64,000 nt of DNA from Bacillus sp. AFS037270 (GTDB lineage: Bacteria; Bacillota; Bacilli; Bacillales_B; DSM-18226): the NCBI RefSeq assembly GCF_002585305.1, contig NZ_NUNF01000016.1:110446-174445 (forward strand), in the 5' to 3' direction. Position numbers and translations under genes: made by a program. Below the pieces are notes generated by a model that was not told the origin of the DNA, ran no database searches, and saw only the letters and a program-made list of their open reading frames with translations. Of the stretch, positions 27,099 to 36,993 are shown in pieces; position 1 is the first letter of the stretch, and each line of letters begins with the position of its first letter.

Positions 27099-28689
27099 AA
27101 AAATCAAAGCCATTGTGGTAGATGATGAAAATCGAATCAGACGGGGAATTGAAAGGTTAATCCTATCATGCGGGGAAGAATTTGAGATTGTTGGGAGCTA
27201 TAGCAGTGGAACTAAAATGATTAATGAATATGAAAAAGAAAACATTTGTTTCGATTTATTGATTACAGATATTAAAATGCCGGGGATGAATGGGCTGGAA
27301 CTTATAAAAGAAATGAGAAACAGAGCCTCTTTTGAAGCGGTAGTTATTAGCGGCTTTAACGACTTTCATTTCGTGCAAACAGCCATTCGCGAACGAGCGC
27401 TCGATTATATGGTGAAACCGTTAATTCGAGATGAATTCCGAAAACAGCTGGTAAAAATAAAAGATAGGATTTTAGAAAACTGGGAAAATGAAAAAAAGGT
27501 TGAAATAATCGACACTCAACTCCGTCATGTTAAGCAGACTCAATCGCTAAGCGAACTAGTCAGAGGAAATGAAATTGATCTTGCTGAATTGGAGTGGACA
27601 AAAGACTTTCCTAAAGGGATATACTACCTATTACATATATCCATCGACTTTAATCAAAAAAGAGATTCATCCGCTCTCCAAAGTGGTGAGCTTGAAAAGA
27701 GGCTTCAGGATGTATTAAATGGTTTTTATGAAACAACTAAAAGCTTATCGTGGGTCTGGAAAGGCGATGAGGCTTCATTTTGGATTTTATTCCACAACAA
27801 AGAAGCAGACCAATTACAAGAAATGCTGGTAGCTGAAAGGCTGCATTCCGCCATAAAAGCAGGAACGAACCTGACCTCGACCATCGCACTTAGCAGAAGT
27901 TTTTATGATGTGGCTGTTATTCCCGCCTTAAGAGATCGCCTTTCAGCGTTGCTGCAATTTCGCCTAATTTATGGTGGAAATCAAATTTATACCCTTTCAT
28001 TGGTAGAAAATATTCTTAAGGAAAGGGGGAGGATAAAAGAGTCTAAGGAGTTGGAGATTACCATTACGAGAATGGTAGAATCTCTTGACCCTTTAAGGAA
28101 GGAAGAACTTTTTCATCATCTAAATCATTTCCTTAACGAACTAAAAAGGCTTCCTTCCCCACAAGAAATAGAAAAAAGTATCCAATTGTTGGCCATACAA
28201 TCGATCAACCGGCTGCTAACAAGGTCCTTTGTAAAAGACGAGCTTAATTTAATTCAGGAAGCACTTAAGCTAACGAGGAAATCTCCGAACTTTATAGAAT
28301 TAAAGAGAAATCTTACTACATGGATGCTTAAAGTACTAAAAATCTTTGAAGAAATGACACTACATGAATCCATTAATCCCATTGAGACTGCAAAAGCATG
28401 GATTATGAATAACTTAGGAAATAATATAACCATTGATAAAATTGCCAAAAAAGTTCATATGAACCCCACATATTTCTGTGAATATTTTAAAAATCAAACC
28501 GGTGAGACTGTTTTGGACTTTGTGACGAAAGCAAGAATAGAAAAATCAAAGGAACTGCTATTATCAACAGATTTAAAAATATATGATATCTCACAACAAG
28601 TTGGTTACACGGATACGAAATATTTCAGTAAATTGTTTAAAAAGTATTTTGGGGAAGTTCCTTCTAAATATAAGGAAAAGCAAAAATGA
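27088..28689 (+). CDS. YesN-type response regulator with AraC HTH
   Basis: A 533-residue regulator read from GTG 27088 behind AGAAGGAGA. The receiver domain occupies about residues 5-120 with phospho-Asp in LLITDIKMPGMNG (about residue 61) and VVISGFNDF. A long middle region follows, and two AraC-type helix-turn-helix motifs lie at about 430-530 (IAKKVHMNPTYFCEYFK and QVGYTDTKYFSKLFKKYFG). It ends just before a terminator. Its target is probably the ABC/rhamnosidase operon 200 bp downstream. Confidence 0.93.
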   Translation: MNNRKIKAIVVDDENRIRRGIERLILSCGEEFEIVGSYSSGTKMINEYEKENICFDLLITDIKMPGMNGLELIKEMRNRASFEAVVISGFNDFHFVQTAIRERALDYMVKPLIRDEFRKQLVKIKDRILENWENEKKVEIIDTQLRHVKQTQSLSELVRGNEIDLAELEWTKDFPKGIYYLLHISIDFNQKRDSSALQSGELEKRLQDVLNGFYETTKSLSWVWKGDEASFWILFHNKEADQLQEMLVAERLHSAIKAGTNLTSTIALSRSFYDVAVIPALRDRLSALLQFRLIYGGNQIYTLSLVENILKERGRIKESKELEITITRMVESLDPLRKEELFHHLNHFLNELKRLPSPQEIEKSIQLLAIQSINRLLTRSFVKDELNLIQEALKLTRKSPNFIELKRNLTTWMLKVLKIFEEMTLHESINPIETAKAWIMNNLGNNITIDKIAKKVHMNPTYFCEYFKNQTGETVLDFVTKARIEKSKELLLSTDLKIYDISQQVGYTDTKYFSKLFKKYFGEVPSKYKEKQK

Positions 28690-28700
28690 ATTTCAATTAA

Positions 28701-28723
28701 CCTCCGTTCAGGAGGTTTTTTTA
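28701..28723 (+). terminator. Terminator after the response regulator gene
   Basis: CCTCC-GTTCA-GGAGG followed by seven T and an AT-rich tail. The stem is short but the T-run is good. It separates the sensor unit from the transporter unit. Confidence 0.75.
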
Positions 28724-28896
28724 ATTTTTGAAATATTGCCGAAAATCATCCCCCTTAACCGAAAGATGTCTCCTTTTCTAAGGATGGTAGATAAAGTACC
28801 CTATATGTAAGCGAATTCAATAGAGCGATTTCATTCATCGTATTAATGGAGGTCCATTGAACCATAAGGGCCAAATAGACACAAGGAGTTGAAAAA

Positions 28897-30408
28897 ATGT
28901 CCGAATATGTACTCGAATTAAGGGGAATTACCAAAATATTTCCGGGTGTTAAAGCCTTAGATCATGTTCATTTTAAGTTAAGACCTGGACAAATTCATGC
29001 ATTAATGGGGGAAAATGGTGCAGGTAAATCCACCTTCATCAAAGTAATAACGGGAGTTCACAAACCGGATGAGGGAGAAATTTTTTTAAATGGTGAAAAA
29101 GTTGAATTTAATAACCCAAAAGAGGCTCAGGCCAAGGGGATTGCCGCGATTTATCAGCATGTAACCAATTATCCCGATTTGAGCGTGACCGAAAATATTT
29201 TCATGGGACATGAAAAAGTAGCAAAAGGTACAAAGCGGTTGCTTTGGAAACAAATGCATGATGAAGCGAAAGAATTATTAAGAAGTTTGGGCTCCACCAT
29301 CGATCCAAAGACGGAAATGGGTGCCTTAAGTGTTGCCCAGCAGCAAATAGTGGAAATCGCCAAAGCAATTTCAACCGATGCGAAAATTATTATTATGGAT
29401 GAACCAACCGCGGCACTTACTGCGAGGGAGAGTGAGGAGTTATATAAGATCACCGAAGGATTAAGGGATCAAGGGGCTTCGATTATATTTATTTCTCATC
29501 GATTTGAAGATATGTATCGTCTAGCAAGTCAGGTAACAGTCTTTCGAGATTCCAGATATATCGGTTCATGGGATGTAAATGAGATTACAAATGAAGACCT
29601 CATTGTGGCAATGGTTGGACGAAAGATTACCCAGGTATTTCCAGATAAGAAATCAACACTTGGAAGTGAAGTACTCCGAGTAGAGGGACTGGGGAAAACA
29701 GGATATTTTGACGACGTTTCGTTCACTTTGCATAAAGGAGAGATACTTGGCTTAACAGGGTTGGTTGGAGCAGGACGTAGTGAAGTTTGCCAGGCCATTT
29801 TCGGCATTAGTAGGTTCGATAAAGGAAAAGTCTATTTTAAGGGGAAAGAAGTGAAACTTCAAAATCCTCTAGTAGCGATGGAAATGGGAATCGGCTATTT
29901 ACCTGAAGACCGTCAATTACAGGGGCTTATCCTTGACTGGGATATTGGCAGGAATATCTCACTACCGGCACTTAAGAGACTATCAAAAAAAGGGTGGCTA
30001 AACGTAAAAAGAGAGGCAGAAATGGCTAAGAACCTTGCGGAAAAAGTAAATGTAAAAGCAACTAGTATCTTTGATCTGGCCAGTTCTCTATCCGGCGGAA
30101 ATCAGCAAAAAGTGGCGGTTGCCAAATTATTAACGGCAGATTTGGATGTCATTATTCTCGATGAACCGACAAAAGGGGTAGATGTGGGAGCTAAATCAGC
30201 GATTTACGAGATTATTAATGATCTAGCCGCACAAGGGTATGGAATCATTCTGATTTCTTCGGAAATGCCTGAAATTTTAGGTCTAAGTGACAACCTTGTT
30301 GTTATGCGAGAAGGAAAGGTTGCAAGAGTTCTAAATAAAATCGAAGCCACACAGGAGTCCATTCTTGAAGCTGCCATGATGGATTTGTCAAAGCAACGAA
30401 CAGTATAA
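28897..30408 (+). CDS. Sugar ABC importer ATPase with two nucleotide-binding domains
   Basis: RbsA/MglA/RhaT-type ATPase, 503 residues. The first domain has Walker A GENGAGKST, signature LSVAQQQIVEIAK and Walker B IIIMDEPTAAL. The second has the usual degenerate P-loop GLVGAGRSE and signature LSGGNQQKVAVAK with VIILDEPTKGVD. It starts 20 bp or so after ACAAGGAG. The neighbouring GH78 enzyme makes L-rhamnose (or a rhamnoside) the likely cargo, so it is a candidate RhaT, but sugar specificity cannot be read from an ATPase. Confidence 0.93.
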   Translation: MSEYVLELRGITKIFPGVKALDHVHFKLRPGQIHALMGENGAGKSTFIKVITGVHKPDEGEIFLNGEKVEFNNPKEAQAKGIAAIYQHVTNYPDLSVTENIFMGHEKVAKGTKRLLWKQMHDEAKELLRSLGSTIDPKTEMGALSVAQQQIVEIAKAISTDAKIIIMDEPTAALTARESEELYKITEGLRDQGASIIFISHRFEDMYRLASQVTVFRDSRYIGSWDVNEITNEDLIVAMVGRKITQVFPDKKSTLGSEVLRVEGLGKTGYFDDVSFTLHKGEILGLTGLVGAGRSEVCQAIFGISRFDKGKVYFKGKEVKLQNPLVAMEMGIGYLPEDRQLQGLILDWDIGRNISLPALKRLSKKGWLNVKREAEMAKNLAEKVNVKATSIFDLASSLSGGNQQKVAVAKLLTADLDVIILDEPTKGVDVGAKSAIYEIINDLAAQGYGIILISSEMPEILGLSDNLVVMREGKVARVLNKIEATQESILEAAMMDLSKQRTV

Positions 30409-30437
30409 AGAAAGATTTGAAGAAAGAGGTGAGCATC

Positions 30438-31475
30438 ATGCCAGAAGGAGTTCTGGAAAAAGTAACAAACTCGGGGCAGCAAGTAGAAAAAGTATCCTTT
30501 TCAGCTAAAATCTCTAAGTTTAGAGAGCTAGGACTACTAATATTTATTCTCTTGCTTTCCGTCCTTATCCAATTCCGAAACCCAAGATTTTTAACAATAG
30601 AAAATATTAATGATTTGGTTACCAATACGGCCATTCTAAGCATCCTTGCACTCGGTATGATGGTGGTACTTATTACAAGAGGAATTGATTTATCCATCGG
30701 AACTGTTATCGCCATTTCAGGAATGATTACCGCCCAGACTATTAGTGCACACCAAAATTTAAACCCTATTATCGCCGTCTTACTTGGAACGGCAATTGGG
30801 ATTGTTTGCGGGATCATTACTGGCTTTTTGGTCTCAAAGATTGGCCTTATGCCCATCATCGCTTCCCTAGCCATGATGAATATCTTCAGGGGGTTAACTT
30901 ATACGATTAGCGGTGGTAAATGGGTGAGTTCTTATCAAATGTCTAAAAGCTTTGTTGGAATAGCAACTGGAAAAATCTTAGGGATTAACACGCTTATCTT
31001 TATTGCCATTATTATCTACCTTGTTTTCTATTACTTTATTAATCATACAAGAACAGGAAGACAAATTTATGCGGTCGGAAGCAACCCTGATTCGGCAAAG
31101 GTCAGCGGAATCAGCCAAACGAAGATCTTAATGTTGGTATACACCATTATGGGAGGGCTTTCAGGCTTATCCGGTGTTTTGTGGGTTTCTAAATATGCTT
31201 CAGCACAAGGGGATACCGCATCTGGATATGAATTAACCGTGATTGCTGCTTGTATTCTTGGAGGAGTAAGTATTGCCGGTGGAGCAGGCAAAATTTCCGG
31301 CGTTATCCTTGGGTCGATTCTTCTTGGTGTATTAAATAATGCTTTGCCGCTTTTGAATGTATCTCCGTTTTGGCAATCAAGCATCCAGGGAGCAATCATT
31401 CTCGTAGCTGTTGTGGTTAACACTTTAGTGAAGAGAGGCGTGGATCGAAATAATCTCTTAAGGAGGAAAATCTAA
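30438..31475 (+). CDS. Sugar ABC importer permease 1 (RbsC/RhaP-like)
   Basis: BPD_transp_2 family permease of about 345 residues. ATG 30438 is preferred over TTG 30417, since AAGAGGTGAG lies 5-6 nt upstream. Eight to ten hydrophobic helices are visible; RGIDLSIGTVIAISGMI and LGGVSIAGGAGKISGVILG are family signatures. It probably forms a heterodimer with the next permease. Confidence 0.92.
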   Translation: MPEGVLEKVTNSGQQVEKVSFSAKISKFRELGLLIFILLLSVLIQFRNPRFLTIENINDLVTNTAILSILALGMMVVLITRGIDLSIGTVIAISGMITAQTISAHQNLNPIIAVLLGTAIGIVCGIITGFLVSKIGLMPIIASLAMMNIFRGLTYTISGGKWVSSYQMSKSFVGIATGKILGINTLIFIAIIIYLVFYYFINHTRTGRQIYAVGSNPDSAKVSGISQTKILMLVYTIMGGLSGLSGVLWVSKYASAQGDTASGYELTVIAACILGGVSIAGGAGKISGVILGSILLGVLNNALPLLNVSPFWQSSIQGAIILVAVVVNTLVKRGVDRNNLLRRKI

Positions 31476-31479
31476 AACG

Positions 31480-32514
31480 ATGGAGCAGAAAACGGTCATT
31501 CAAGAGGAACATCCCAACCGAAAAATAGTTTCGAAAAAAAAATTCTCATTAAAAACTTTTTTCCTTCAGTGGGAATGGATGCTTGTACTCATTCTATTAA
31601 TCGTAATGTTTATCAATACAAGCTTATCACCTTATTTTTTAGATTATTCTAATTTAAGGGACGGAACCATGACCTTTTTAGATAAGGCGTTCATGGTTTT
31701 CCCAATGGCCTTGGTTATGATCCTGGGTGACATCGATATATCGGTGGGGTCCACAGTGGCACTATCTTCCGTCATAATGGCTACTTCTTATAATCATTTG
31801 GGTCTGCCGATGGGCATTTCCATTGTGATCTGTCTGGCTGTTGGATCGCTTTGCGGATATATCAATGGTTTTTTAATCGTCAAGTTTAAAGAACTGTCAG
31901 CCGTTATTGTCACCCTGGGTACGATGATTCTCTATCGGGGAATTGCTTATAGTATCCTACAGGATCAGGCCGCAGGGAATTTTCCGGATTGGTATAAACT
32001 GCTTGGATGGGGATATTTAAATGGAATACCCATTATTCTTATCGCTTTTATTATTTTCGCTGCTGTCTTTGTCTTATTACTTCATAAAACCACTTTTGGC
32101 AGACAAATATATGCTATCGGAAACAACTCAACGGCCAGCAGATTTTCCGGCGTTCAAAACGATAAAATTAAACTTATTGTGTTTACACTTATGGGGTTTA
32201 CAGCCGCCGTTACGGCTTTATTTTTAGCCTCCAGAATGGGAAGTACAAGACCAAATATTGCAACGAGCTATGAATTAGATGTGATTGCCATGGCTGCATT
32301 AGGCGGGATCAGTACGGCAGGGGGAAAAGGAAAAATGATAGGTACGATGATCGCCATTTTTATTATTGGGTATCTTCAATATGGTTTAGGATTGGTCAAT
32401 ATTTCGTCGCAAACTTTACTGATTATTGTGGGGCTGTTACTCATTTTTGCTGTTGCTGTTCCAAAAATAAATTTAAAACAGATTTTAAATGTTAAAAAGC
32501 AATCCGGTCATTAG
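31480..32514 (+). CDS. Sugar ABC importer permease 2 (RhaQ-like)
   Basis: Second BPD_transp_2 permease, 344 residues, starting 4 bp after permease 1. Signatures are GDIDISVGSTVALSSVIMA and ALGGISTAGGKGKMIGTM. A paired-permease layout is typical for the rhamnose and autoinducer-2 importers rather than for ribose, which supports the rhamnose assignment. Confidence 0.92.
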   Translation: MEQKTVIQEEHPNRKIVSKKKFSLKTFFLQWEWMLVLILLIVMFINTSLSPYFLDYSNLRDGTMTFLDKAFMVFPMALVMILGDIDISVGSTVALSSVIMATSYNHLGLPMGISIVICLAVGSLCGYINGFLIVKFKELSAVIVTLGTMILYRGIAYSILQDQAAGNFPDWYKLLGWGYLNGIPIILIAFIIFAAVFVLLLHKTTFGRQIYAIGNNSTASRFSGVQNDKIKLIVFTLMGFTAAVTALFLASRMGSTRPNIATSYELDVIAMAALGGISTAGGKGKMIGTMIAIFIIGYLQYGLGLVNISSQTLLIIVGLLLIFAVAVPKINLKQILNVKKQSGH

Positions 32515-32577
32515 GTTACATTACAGTTTTTCTACTGTGTGTATATAAAACAAATAAAAATCAAGGGGAGAAAACGA

Positions 32578-33636
32578 ATGAAAAAATTTTGGGGATTATT
32601 TGTTTCTGTTGTAATGATCTTCTCGATTCTTGCTGCATGCAGCGCGACCACTTCAAAACCAGAATCAAAATCAGATTCAAAAGGTACTACAGCTGAGAAA
32701 AGCGGACCGAAGAAATATGCATTTGTGTTTAAAAATACTGGTAACCCTTATGGGGAGAAGATGCAGGATGGATTTCAAAATGCGATTAAAGAAAAAGGCG
32801 GCGAAGTCATCCTAAGATCACCGGACCAGCCAACCGCTGAAGGGCAAATTCAAATCATTGAGCAATTAATTAATCAAAAAGTAGATTCCATTACGATTGC
32901 GGGTAATGATCAAGACGCCCTCCAGCCTGTTCTTGAGAAAGCGATGAATGCAGGGATTAAAGTTTCATCGGTGGATTCAGCCGTAAATGCAAAAAGCCGA
33001 ATGGTCCATGTGAATCAGGCTAACCCTGAAAGAATTGGTGGAGCGCTAATTGAGGGCGTTTCGCAAATGATTGGCGGCAAAGGGGAAATTGCTATCCTAA
33101 GTGCAACTTCTCAAGCGACCAACCAAAATACATGGATTGAAGTGATGAAAAAAGAACTCCAAAAACCAGAATATAAAGATATTAAACTAGTGAAAGTAGC
33201 TTATGGGGACGACTTAAGGGATAAAAGTGTTTCGGAAACAGAGGGATTATTACAGTCCTATCCAAATCTGAAAGAGATTATTGCTCCAACAACCGTAGGT
33301 ATTGCAGCTGCAGGAAAAGTTCTCACTGACAAGGGGCTTGTTGGAAAAGTAAAATTAACCGGACTAGGGCTGCCTAGTGAAATGGCCACTTATATTGAAA
33401 ATGGTGTTTGTCCGTGGATGTATTTATGGAATCCAATTGATGTGGGATATGTGGCTGGATATACGGCAAATGCATTAGTAGAAGGTGAGATTTCTGGGAA
33501 AGTTGGCGATAAGTTTACAGCAGGAAAACAGGGTGACCAGACGATTGTAGAAGATGGTGATGGAACACAAGTGATGTTGGGTGATCCGTTTAAATTTGAT
33601 AAGGATAATATTGCTCAATGGAAGAGTGTCTACTAA
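32578..33636 (+). CDS. Sugar-binding lipoprotein of the importer
   Basis: RhaS/RbsB-type binding protein, 352 residues from ATG 32578, behind AAGGGGAGAAAACG; the frame upstream of it is not a signal peptide. Lipobox LAAC with Cys21, followed by a Ser/Lys linker. Motifs include FKNTGNPYGEKMQDGFQNAI and LINQKVDSITIAGND. It resembles the sensor lipoprotein at 24.2 kb, but this copy is in the transport operon. A stable hairpin follows the gene, which often raises binding-protein mRNA. Confidence 0.92.
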   Translation: MKKFWGLFVSVVMIFSILAACSATTSKPESKSDSKGTTAEKSGPKKYAFVFKNTGNPYGEKMQDGFQNAIKEKGGEVILRSPDQPTAEGQIQIIEQLINQKVDSITIAGNDQDALQPVLEKAMNAGIKVSSVDSAVNAKSRMVHVNQANPERIGGALIEGVSQMIGGKGEIAILSATSQATNQNTWIEVMKKELQKPEYKDIKLVKVAYGDDLRDKSVSETEGLLQSYPNLKEIIAPTTVGIAAAGKVLTDKGLVGKVKLTGLGLPSEMATYIENGVCPWMYLWNPIDVGYVAGYTANALVEGEISGKVGDKFTAGKQGDQTIVEDGDGTQVMLGDPFKFDKDNIAQWKSVY

Positions 33637-33663
33637 TTAATAGATTCTTGTAGAAATGAAGAG

Positions 33664-33707
33664 GGAAAGCTTATAATGGCAGGCTCGTGTTCCCCTATAA
33701 GCTTTCC
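33664..33707 (+). other. Hairpin between binding protein and rhamnosidase genes
   Basis: 12-bp perfect stem (GGAAAGCTTATA / TATAAGCTTTCC) with a 20-nt loop and no T-run. It probably protects the upstream mRNA from 3' decay or allows partial read-through into the rhamnosidase gene. Confidence 0.55.
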
Positions 33708-33779
33708 AAATGTGTCGGAGATCATATTCGAAAGACCTTTATATGTATTTAATTAAAAGATTCATAAGAGGAGGAACAT

Positions 33780-36700
33780 ATGGGGAAAAGTCAAGTAAAA
33801 TCAAAAAAGCGGTTTGCTATAAATGTTTCCATGGCGATGACTCTGTTAATTCCTACTATCATAAGTACTAGTCTACCTATTCAAGGGGCTGCAGCAGCCG
33901 GTTCAAGTGTAGCCGCACAGGCAATAAATGAGACGAAAATTTCGGATTTAAGAGTGGAGTATCGAAATAATCCGATCGGAATTGATATACAAAAACCACG
34001 ATTTAGTTGGGAAATGCTCTCAAACCTTCGGGGGCAAAAACAAACAGCCTATCAATTACTTGTTGCAACCCGCCCGAATAAGTTGACACCTGAGTCTGCA
34101 GATATTTGGAATAGCGGGAAAGTAGATTCCGGTGAATCTAATGCGGTTGAATATGGAGGTAAAACTTTTAAAGCTTCCACCCGCTATTATTGGACGGTTA
34201 ATGTATGGGATAAGGAAGGAAAAAAATTTGAAACAGCGCCAGCCAATTTTGAAACCGGCCTATTAAGTACAGATGGAGAAGCCGGATGGGACGGCGCTAA
34301 ATGGATCTCCTTAGACGACTCGGTGAAGAATGGCGCGCCGATGTTACGGAAAGAAACTCCACTTAAGGGTGAGGTAAAGAGCGCTCGGCTGTACATCTCG
34401 TCACTAGGTGTCTTCGATGCATTTATTAACGGGAAAAGATTAGGCATCGTTAATGAAGATGGAAGTACAGCATACGAGCTGCTCGCACCCGGCTGGACCA
34501 GTTACGATAAAAACATTAATTATATGACATATGATGTAACAGATTATCTCCAAGGCAAAAATAGTGTCACATTAGCAGCGGTCCTTGGAAATGGCTGGTA
34601 CAACAGTAGAATTTCTGATGGGGCTAACTATTACAATTCAAAAGGAAACGATCTGGGACTGCTAGCCAAAATGCTAGTTACCTACAAGGATGGATCCACC
34701 CAGACGATTGTTACCAATACCGATTCCGGCTGGAAAGCTACCAATAATGGTCCATATCTGGCAGACGATATATATGACGGTCAGACTTATGATGCAACCA
34801 AGGAAGTGACCGGGTGGAATAACAATGGATTTGATGACTCAGCGTGGAAAGGCGTGAAAGAACACAAATACAAACAAGTATTCCCTGCTGCGACGATAAC
34901 ATCTTATAATGGCACACCTGCACAAATCGTAGACAGCCTTGACCAAACACCGATATCAGTAACTACCGCTACCGGTGTCATGAATCAAGAATCAAGCAAA
35001 AACGGTAAAGGTGAAATCAAAATAGATACTTCTAGATCCATAAATAATCGTTCCGAAGCAAAGAATGAAAAGGTGAATATCTCAACTGGTGATACCGTAA
35101 TTTATGACCTTGGTCAAAACATGGTGGGAATCCCACGCATCACAGTAAAGGGGAAAGCCGGAACACAAATAAAATTGCGGTTCGGCGAAATGCTGAATGA
35201 CGACAGTGCAGGAGCAGACGGTCCAAAAGGGTCAATCTATACAGCAAATCTACGTTCTGCCAAAGCCTCCGTTTTCTACACACTAAAAGGCAGTGAAGAA
35301 GGAGAAACTTATCAGCCTTCCTTAACTTTCTTTGGATTTAGATATGTAGAAGTTTCTGTTTTAACACCAGGAACTACGGTCGAACTAGATAAAGTAACTG
35401 GTAAGGTTGCTACATCGGCAGTGGATGTCACAGGTACACTCGAGACTTCCAATAAAGATGTTAACCAGTTAATTAGCAACATCAAGTGGGGGCAACGCGG
35501 TAACTATTTATGGGTTCCAACGGATTGCCCGCAAAGGGATGAACGTCTTGGTTGGATGGGGGATGCACAATTATTTGCAAAGACTGGCATGTATAACATG
35601 GATTCGTACAATTTCTTTGAGAATTTTACGGACAATATGGTTAACGCCCAATCTGCCAACGGGTCATATCCAGTAACAGTACCGGCAAGTTCGTTCGGTT
35701 TAAGGGCTCCTGCTACCTCGGGTTGGTCAGACGCTGGGATTATAATCCCTTGGACACATTGGCAAATGACCGGAGATACTACATTGATAAGTAAGGCATA
35801 CAACAGCATGGCGAAATACATGGATATGATGTATAACCAAACCGGAGAAACCTACCGCGGTCCTGGCAGTATTTTCGGTGACTGGTTAGCGTTCCAGGGA
35901 ACCAATAACATGTTAATGAGCGACGCCTACTACGCCTATGATGCCAAGTTAATGGCACAAATGGCTGCCGCCCTTGGCAAAGACAATGATGTAAAGCAAT
36001 ATGAGACACTGTTTGACAATATTAAGAAAGCCTTTATTAGAAACCATATCAAAGTAGATGATAATGGGAACTTAACCATTCTATCATCACGTGAAGAAGG
36101 ATTTGGAATTGCCTTTTATTCGAGAGAAGATAATAGTCAAACGTCATTATTATGGGCTTTGAAGCTCGGATTCTATGACAATGAAAATCAAAAACAACAG
36201 ATGATTAAGCTGCTAGTGGATAATATTCGAAATACGGATCAATATAAGGCTGCACATCCTGATAGTTCCCGAGTAAAATATGCGGAGAATACCTTATCTG
36301 TAGGATTTCTCGGAGTGAATGTACTGGCCCCTGTGTTAACGAACATCGGACAATCTGATTTGGCCTATACGCTGCTATTACAGGATCAAATGCCGTCTTG
36401 GCTTTATTCCGTAAAGAATGGTGCAACAACCATTTGGGAACGCTGGAATTCATACTCCGTTAAAGATGGATTTGGCGATGTAAGCATGAACTCGTTCAAT
36501 CACTATTCATACGGTGCTATTGGTGAATGGATGTATGATGAAATGGCTGGTATCTCCAATGATCCGGACAATCCTGGTTTCAAGCACACGATTCTTCAGC
36601 CTACCATTGATAATGATAAGCGAATCACCTGGGCGAAAGGCTCGTTTGATTCCGTCTATGGTACGATTAAAAGTGAATGGGAAGTTAATAATGGTACGTT

Positions 36701-36908
36701 GACATATGATGCGACCGTACCGGCAAATACTACTGCGACCGTTTATATTCCTACAAACAATGTAAGTACTGTGAAGGAAAGTGGACAGCCAATTACTAAG
36801 GCAAAAGGAGTTAAGTTTATCGAATTCAAAGAAGGTAAAGCGGTATATGAACTTGAATCCGGAAGGTATGAATTCCGATCAATCATCGCTGGTTCTAAGC
36901 CAGAGTAA
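33780..36908 (+). CDS. Secreted alpha-L-rhamnosidase, glycoside hydrolase family 78
   Basis: A 1042-residue exported enzyme removing terminal L-rhamnose from glycosides. A classical signal peptide spans about residues 1-39 (basic start, hydrophobic core, cleavage near GAAAAG). It then has the N-terminal beta domains of Bac_rhamnosid_N, the catalytic (alpha/alpha)6 barrel with CPQRDERLGWMGDAQLFA and GATTIWERWNSY, which hold the GH78 acidic residues, and a C-terminal beta domain. There is no LPxTG or SLH anchor, so it is probably free. It is placed right after the importer. Start ATG 33780 follows GAGGAGGAAC. Confidence 0.95.
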   Translation: MGKSQVKSKKRFAINVSMAMTLLIPTIISTSLPIQGAAAAGSSVAAQAINETKISDLRVEYRNNPIGIDIQKPRFSWEMLSNLRGQKQTAYQLLVATRPNKLTPESADIWNSGKVDSGESNAVEYGGKTFKASTRYYWTVNVWDKEGKKFETAPANFETGLLSTDGEAGWDGAKWISLDDSVKNGAPMLRKETPLKGEVKSARLYISSLGVFDAFINGKRLGIVNEDGSTAYELLAPGWTSYDKNINYMTYDVTDYLQGKNSVTLAAVLGNGWYNSRISDGANYYNSKGNDLGLLAKMLVTYKDGSTQTIVTNTDSGWKATNNGPYLADDIYDGQTYDATKEVTGWNNNGFDDSAWKGVKEHKYKQVFPAATITSYNGTPAQIVDSLDQTPISVTTATGVMNQESSKNGKGEIKIDTSRSINNRSEAKNEKVNISTGDTVIYDLGQNMVGIPRITVKGKAGTQIKLRFGEMLNDDSAGADGPKGSIYTANLRSAKASVFYTLKGSEEGETYQPSLTFFGFRYVEVSVLTPGTTVELDKVTGKVATSAVDVTGTLETSNKDVNQLISNIKWGQRGNYLWVPTDCPQRDERLGWMGDAQLFAKTGMYNMDSYNFFENFTDNMVNAQSANGSYPVTVPASSFGLRAPATSGWSDAGIIIPWTHWQMTGDTTLISKAYNSMAKYMDMMYNQTGETYRGPGSIFGDWLAFQGTNNMLMSDAYYAYDAKLMAQMAAALGKDNDVKQYETLFDNIKKAFIRNHIKVDDNGNLTILSSREEGFGIAFYSREDNSQTSLLWALKLGFYDNENQKQQMIKLLVDNIRNTDQYKAAHPDSSRVKYAENTLSVGFLGVNVLAPVLTNIGQSDLAYTLLLQDQMPSWLYSVKNGATTIWERWNSYSVKDGFGDVSMNSFNHYSYGAIGEWMYDEMAGISNDPDNPGFKHTILQPTIDNDKRITWAKGSFDSVYGTIKSEWEVNNGTLTYDATVPANTTATVYIPTNNVSTVKESGQPITKAKGVKFIEFKEGKAVYELESGRYEFRSIIAGSKPE

Positions 36909-36921
36909 AAAGTAAAAGTAG

Positions 36922-36964
36922 AAAAAACGCTTGCGGATACTTGTTATATGCAAGAGTTTTTTTA
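36922..36964 (+). terminator. Terminator after the rhamnosidase gene
   Basis: AAAAAAC-CTTGC paired with GCAAG-GTTTTTT with one internal mismatch, then T-rich DNA. It ends the rhamnoside operon and may also serve the converging gene. Confidence 0.78.
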
Positions 36965-36993
36965 TTCACACTAATACCCAATTGGTAGATTCA

